Source: Bacteroidales bacterium (lineage in GTDB: Bacteria > Bacteroidota > Bacteroidia > Bacteroidales > Muribaculaceae). From it: DNA of 9,398 nucleotides. A program made the translations under genes and the position numbers. Of this stretch, positions 6,464 through 9,398 are shown one piece after another. The notes below the pieces were generated by a model. That model saw only the letters and a program-made list of their open reading frames with translations. It was not told where the DNA came from and did not search any database. The stretch lies in assembly GCA_004553095.1 (NCBI GenBank), contig SFMJ01000081.1:1-9398 (forward strand). The letters are read 5' to 3'. The first letter of the stretch is position 1, and every line of letters starts with the position of its first letter.

Positions 6464-7732
6464 TTATTTCAAGAGAGTATGTAGGAAGCGGTCATATTCC
6501 TCCCAATCGGTGATGGGATTTGCGGCAACGCCCGATTCCATAGCACCGCGGGCCACTGCAGGCGACACCTTGTAGAGCAAGCGAGGATCGAAGGGCTTGG
6601 GGAGGATATAGTTCTTGCCAAGTTCCAACTTGTCGAGATGATAGATATCGAGGACACTCTGCGGCACCGGCTCCTTGGTGAGTTCGGCGATGGCGTAAGT
6701 GGCGGCAAGCTTCATCTCCTCAGTGATGGCAGATGCGTGGCAGTCGAGAGCACCTCTGAAGATATATGGGAAACCGAGCACATTGTTCACCTGGTTGGGA
6801 TAGTCACTGCGGCCTGTAGCCACGATGATATCATCGCGAGTGGCATGTGCCAGGTTATAATCGATCTCCGGATTGGGATTGGCGAGGGCAAACACGATAG
6901 GACGTGGAGCCATCTTCTTGACCATCTCGGGAGTCAACACGTTGGCAACGCTAAGGCCAAGGAACACATCAGCACCCTTGATAGCCTCAGCGAGAGTATG
7001 GATATCGCGGTCGGTAGCAAACTGACGCTTATGAGCATTGATATCGGTGCGGTCTTGGCGGATCACACCCTTCGAATCGCACATCACTATATTTTCGGCA
7101 CGTACACCGAGGCTCTTATAGAGGTTGGTGCAACTGATGGCAGCGGCACCGGCGCCATTCACCACCAACTTGACATCCTCGATTTTCTTGCCTTGCACCT
7201 CGAGGGCATTGAGCAGAGCGGCACCAGAGATGATGGCAGTGCCATGCTGGTCGTCGTGCATCACCGGGATGTCACACTCAGCCTTCAGACGGGATTCGAT
7301 CTCAAAACTTTCGGGAGCCTTGATATCCTCAAGGTTGATACCGCCGAAAGTCTTCGAGATAGCCTTCACTGTAGTGATGAATGCTTCGGGATCTTCTTGA
7401 TCGACTTCGATATCGAAGGCATCTACACCGGCGAATATCTTGAAGAGCAGAGCCTTACCCTCCATCACGGGCTTCGAGGCAAGTGCACCGATATTGCCAA
7501 GACCCAACACAGCCGTACCGTTAGAGATAACAGCCACAAGGTTGCGCTTGTTGGTGAATCGATAAGCATCCGAAGGGTGCTTCTCGATCTCAAGACAAGG
7601 GATGGCCACACCCGGTGAATAGGCAAGAGACAAATCATCTTGCGACTTGTATGGCTTGGTGGGGACTACTTCGATCTTGCCGGGACGTCCCTCTTCATGA
7701 TAGCGAATTGCAGATTCTTCTAAATTGTTCAT
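6464..7732 (-). CDS. Malic enzyme, stand-alone catalytic form (no phosphotransacetylase domain)
   Basis: The 422-residue product oxidatively decarboxylates malate to pyruvate with NAD(P)+ and a divalent metal. The N-terminal malic domain (about 15-160) has SLAYSPGVA with the likely catalytic Tyr38, the catalytic Lys93 in EGKALLFKIFAGVDAF, and metal ligands at Glu135-Asp136 (NLEDIKAPE) and Asp160-Asp161 (MHDDQHGTA). The NAD(P)-binding domain follows, with a Rossmann loop VNGAGAAAI (191-199) and CDSKG (218-222). Cofactor preference is not clear by eye. MaeB-type enzymes common in Bacteroidota are about 760 residues, with a C-terminal phosphotransacetylase-like domain. This one ends at FLHTLLK, where the fusion usually continues, and only the terminator hairpin and dxs lie beyond, so there is no remnant. 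It therefore resembles the roughly 410-residue single-domain enzymes such as Bacillus YtsJ. It converges on dxs and diverges from the methyltransferase gene. Confidence 0.92.
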   Translation of the reverse strand: MNNLEESAIRYHEEGRPGKIEVVPTKPYKSQDDLSLAYSPGVAIPCLEIEKHPSDAYRFTNKRNLVAVISNGTAVLGLGNIGALASKPVMEGKALLFKIFAGVDAFDIEVDQEDPEAFITTVKAISKTFGGINLEDIKAPESFEIESRLKAECDIPVMHDDQHGTAIISGAALLNALEVQGKKIEDVKLVVNGAGAAAISCTNLYKSLGVRAENIVMCDSKGVIRQDRTDINAHKRQFATDRDIHTLAEAIKGADVFLGLSVANVLTPEMVKKMAPRPIVFALANPNPEIDYNLAHATRDDIIVATGRSDYPNQVNNVLGFPYIFRGALDCHASAITEEMKLAATYAIAELTKEPVPQSVLDIYHLDKLELGKNYILPKPFDPRLLYKVSPAVARGAMESGVAANPITDWEEYDRFLHTLLK

Positions 7733-7777
7733 GGTAGATTTAATCGATGGCTTTTATGCCTGTTTAGATTATAACAA

Positions 7778-7809
7778 TTTGATTTGAATTTAGTTTTTTA
7801 TTATATTTG
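7778..7809 (+). promoter_or_regulatory. Bacteroidota-type promoter (-33/-7) for the methyltransferase gene
   Basis: TTTG (7778-7781) is followed after 20 nt by TATATTTG (7802-7809), an exact TAnnTTTG. This is the best -33/-7 pair in the window. Transcription should start near 7815, about 100 nt before the ATG at 7913. That rules out translation from the earlier in-frame ATG at 7784. Confidence 0.7.
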
Positions 7810-7912
7810 CTACTTTAATGTTGTAATTACTACCGCCGAACCACCTGTAATATTATTTTGTGACATAATATCACAAGCCCATCGGCCGCCGCAAAATTAC
7901 AAGTGCAAAGTT

Positions 7913-9142
7913 ATGAAATATTTTGATAAATTAGATAAAAAATTCCTTAATTACATTAAAAATAATTTATCAGCCGATCCGGCGTCGCTCTATCTGCAAT
8001 CGGCATCTAAGCAATATGACTTCCCGGTGGCGTTTGCCATCGAGCAAATCGAGTGTCGTCGGAAGTGTGCGAAGAAGCTTTCTCGCTATCTTCAACATAT
8101 TGAATTTATCTTCCCTACACATCTTGCCGCCGAGCAGGCCACCCATCAGTGTGTGGCGGCATATCATGCATATCTGGTCGGTAACAGCCATAATGTGATC
8201 GACATCACCGCCGGACTCGGCATCGATGCCTTCTCCTTTGCCAATAGCGGCAATCAAGTCACCGCCATCGAGCTGGCAGAGGATCGCTATGAAGCCCTCT
8301 GTCATAATGCAGCCATAGTCACATCGGGCGATATCACCATGGTCCATGCCGACTCCTTGGCTTGGATCAAGGAGAATACAGACCGATGCAGGTTCGACTA
8401 CCTGTTCGTCGATCCGGCTCGACGTGACAATCTGAAACGACGCACCTACTCCTTTGCCGACTCCCTCCCCGATATCCTCACCAACTTCCCTCTCATCTCC
8501 TCGATAGCCGACAATATCGTGATTAAGGCATCCCCACTGCTCGATATCACACAAGTGAAGCGCGAGATACCTGCCATCACCTCATTTCATATCGTCTGCA
8601 TCAAGGGGGAATGTAAGGAAGTATTGGCAATGGTGGAGCAAAACAAAGAGGCTGCCGACCCGGAGATTGTAGCCATCGACTTAAACGAGAATCGAGAGGC
8701 TGAAGTCGATGTAATATCAAAATGGGTGATAAAAATGTCACAACTCTCCAACGATGCCCCCATCGCCGATGTCAGCGACCTGGTGCCTCAGGCATACATC
8801 TACGACCCTAATGCCTCGATCCATAAGCTCAACTGCTCAAGTGAGATCTGTTGCCGATTCGAGGGATTGAAGAAGATATCGTCTAACACCGAACTGTATT
8901 GTTCCACTGAGTTGCATACCGACTTCCCGGGAAGAATTTTCCGTATCGAGAGCATCCTCGACAAGAGTGCCGGCAAGTTGCTCCGTCAGCAACGACGCGA
9001 AGTGATAGTGCGCAATTACCCACTCACAGCCGATCAGTTGCGTGCCAAAATGCGTCTCAAATCGGGCGACGAGGGTTTCCTGATAGGTTGCAAGGTGGGT
9101 GAAAAAGCCTCTCCGACACTCATGGATTGCAAGAAAATTTAG
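7913..9142 (+). CDS. Class I SAM-dependent methyltransferase with THUMP-like C-terminus (PG_1098 type)
   Basis: From ATG 7913 the product has 409 residues. Residues 1-90 are a mostly helical N-terminal region. The Rossmann methyltransferase core has motif I VIDITAGLGID (95-105), the acidic end of strand 2 at AIEL (118-121) and motif IV LFVDPARRD (164-172), followed by VIKASPLLD (203-211). The remainder matches my recollection of Bacteroidota proteins with a ferredoxin-like domain and a THUMP-like C-terminal domain (Porphyromonas PG_1098 family). Such architecture points to RNA as substrate, but the target is not known to me and the assignment is inference. The frame is open back to ATG 7784, but that lies upstream of the predicted transcription start, and the added segment (MNLVFYYICY onward) lacks family-like sequence. 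MKYFDKLDKKFL is the better start. No Shine-Dalgarno site is evident, as is common in this phylum. No partner gene is nearby on this strand. Confidence 0.85.
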   Translation: MKYFDKLDKKFLNYIKNNLSADPASLYLQSASKQYDFPVAFAIEQIECRRKCAKKLSRYLQHIEFIFPTHLAAEQATHQCVAAYHAYLVGNSHNVIDITAGLGIDAFSFANSGNQVTAIELAEDRYEALCHNAAIVTSGDITMVHADSLAWIKENTDRCRFDYLFVDPARRDNLKRRTYSFADSLPDILTNFPLISSIADNIVIKASPLLDITQVKREIPAITSFHIVCIKGECKEVLAMVEQNKEAADPEIVAIDLNENREAEVDVISKWVIKMSQLSNDAPIADVSDLVPQAYIYDPNASIHKLNCSSEICCRFEGLKKISSNTELYCSTELHTDFPGRIFRIESILDKSAGKLLRQQRREVIVRNYPLTADQLRAKMRLKSGDEGFLIGCKVGEKASPTLMDCKKI

Positions 9143-9153
9143 AAATATCAGGA

Positions 9154-9192
9154 GCAAATCCGACTAATTACAAAAATTGGCTTGAAATTTGC
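9154..9192 (+). repeat. Imperfect hairpin after the methyltransferase gene
   Basis: GCAAAT (9154-9159) and ATTTGC (9187-9192) are inverted repeats, and the AATT...AATT inside them extends the fold with mismatches and wobble pairs. No U-tract follows, so it is at best a weak terminator or 3'-end structure. Confidence 0.25.
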
Positions 9193-9251
9193 TATCCTTG
9201 TATATACTCAATAATTACACCGACCGATAACGTTATCTAACCCCAATAACA

Positions 9252-9398
9252 ATGACCGACAAAGAGATCAACAGAAATTTAGCAAGCCTTAACGAGTCTT
9301 TTCAGAGTCATCGCTATCTTTCTGCATTCGACACTATAGAAAAACTTCTCAAGGGTAAAGATCTTCACCAACTCACCACAAGATTGGAGCAGGTGAAG
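9252..9398 (+). CDS. Unrecognised protein, N-terminal 49 residues (runs off window)
   Basis: ATG at 9252 opens a frame without stops to the window end, 49 codons. The translation begins MTDKEINRNLASLNESF and continues polar and helical with regular Leu spacing (AFDTIEKLLKG, LTTRLEQVK). It has no signal peptide or membrane helix, so it is probably cytoplasmic. The sequence has the look of an alpha-helical repeat or coiled-coil start, but 49 residues are too few to name a family and I do not recognise it. It begins 109 nt after the methyltransferase stop, on the same strand. A near-consensus TATCCTTG (9193-9200, one mismatch to TAnnTTTG) could be its own -7 element. Confidence 0.65.
   Translation, partial: MTDKEINRNLASLNESFQSHRYLSAFDTIEKLLKGKDLHQLTTRLEQVK

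Noticed and set aside
6638..7618. Long (326-codon) forward open frame opposite the malic enzyme gene
   Set aside because: It is antisense to catalytic malic enzyme sequence, with no start context, promoter or family-like protein.
7784..7912. Upstream in-frame extension of the methyltransferase (ATG 7784)
   Set aside because: It overlaps the -33/-7 promoter pair at 7778-7809, so the ATG would not be transcribed, and the extra 43 residues do not resemble the family.
1..9398. CRISPR arrays, tRNA or rRNA genes, insertion sequences, toxin-antitoxin or defence genes
   Set aside because: I saw no regularly spaced direct repeats, cloverleaf-like segments, transposase motifs or defence-type domains. 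The window is explained by housekeeping genes and short intergenic regions.

Overview
This window looks like a housekeeping stretch of a Bacteroidales chromosome, probably a Muribaculaceae-type gut bacterium. The supports are: Bacteroidota-type promoter cores (TAnnTTTG) upstream of several genes, weak or absent Shine-Dalgarno sites, an ftsK gene followed by a lolA-like gene, a methyltransferase of the PG_1098 / THUMP-like type, and a Dxs of Bacteroidota character (SEGHAVT around the catalytic Glu). The family-level assignment is inference.

Layout. The left third is on the minus strand. Reading right to left it holds an L,D-transpeptidase lipoprotein (3048-4010), then ftsK (2852 down to 195), then the first 44 codons of a LolA-like outer-membrane lipoprotein carrier (132 down to the window edge). 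ftsK is not intact as written. Its N-terminal membrane part and its C-terminal motor are in one frame, but an acidic linker and the start of the motor domain lie in another. The frame changes near 1920 and again near 1438. Between ldt and ftsK is an odd 80-nt non-coding block with imperfect inverted ends. A divergent intergenic region (4011-4265) carries a promoter core on each strand and a 10-codon leader ORF. It leads into a forward operon: a 62-residue two-helix membrane protein overlapping by ATGA with a 641-residue 1-deoxy-D-xylulose-5-phosphate synthase (dxs). A hairpin with a perfect 15-bp stem (6403-6442) ends dxs and probably also serves the converging malic enzyme gene (6464-7732, minus). 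Divergent from the malic enzyme is a SAM-dependent methyltransferase (start revised to 7913) with a well-formed promoter. The window ends inside a forward gene that I do not recognise (from 9252).

How the genes relate. FtsK (chromosome segregation), the L,D-transpeptidase (peptidoglycan cross-linking) and LolA (lipoprotein traffic) are all envelope or division functions. Dxs opens the MEP isoprenoid pathway using pyruvate, which malic enzyme can supply. The two genes converge, so a regulatory link is not implied. I found no CRISPR array, tRNA or rRNA, transposase, defence system or other clear novel system. The points most worth a second look are the doubly frameshifted ftsK, the repeat-like block next to it, the small membrane protein tied to dxs, and the malic enzyme that lacks a phosphotransacetylase domain.
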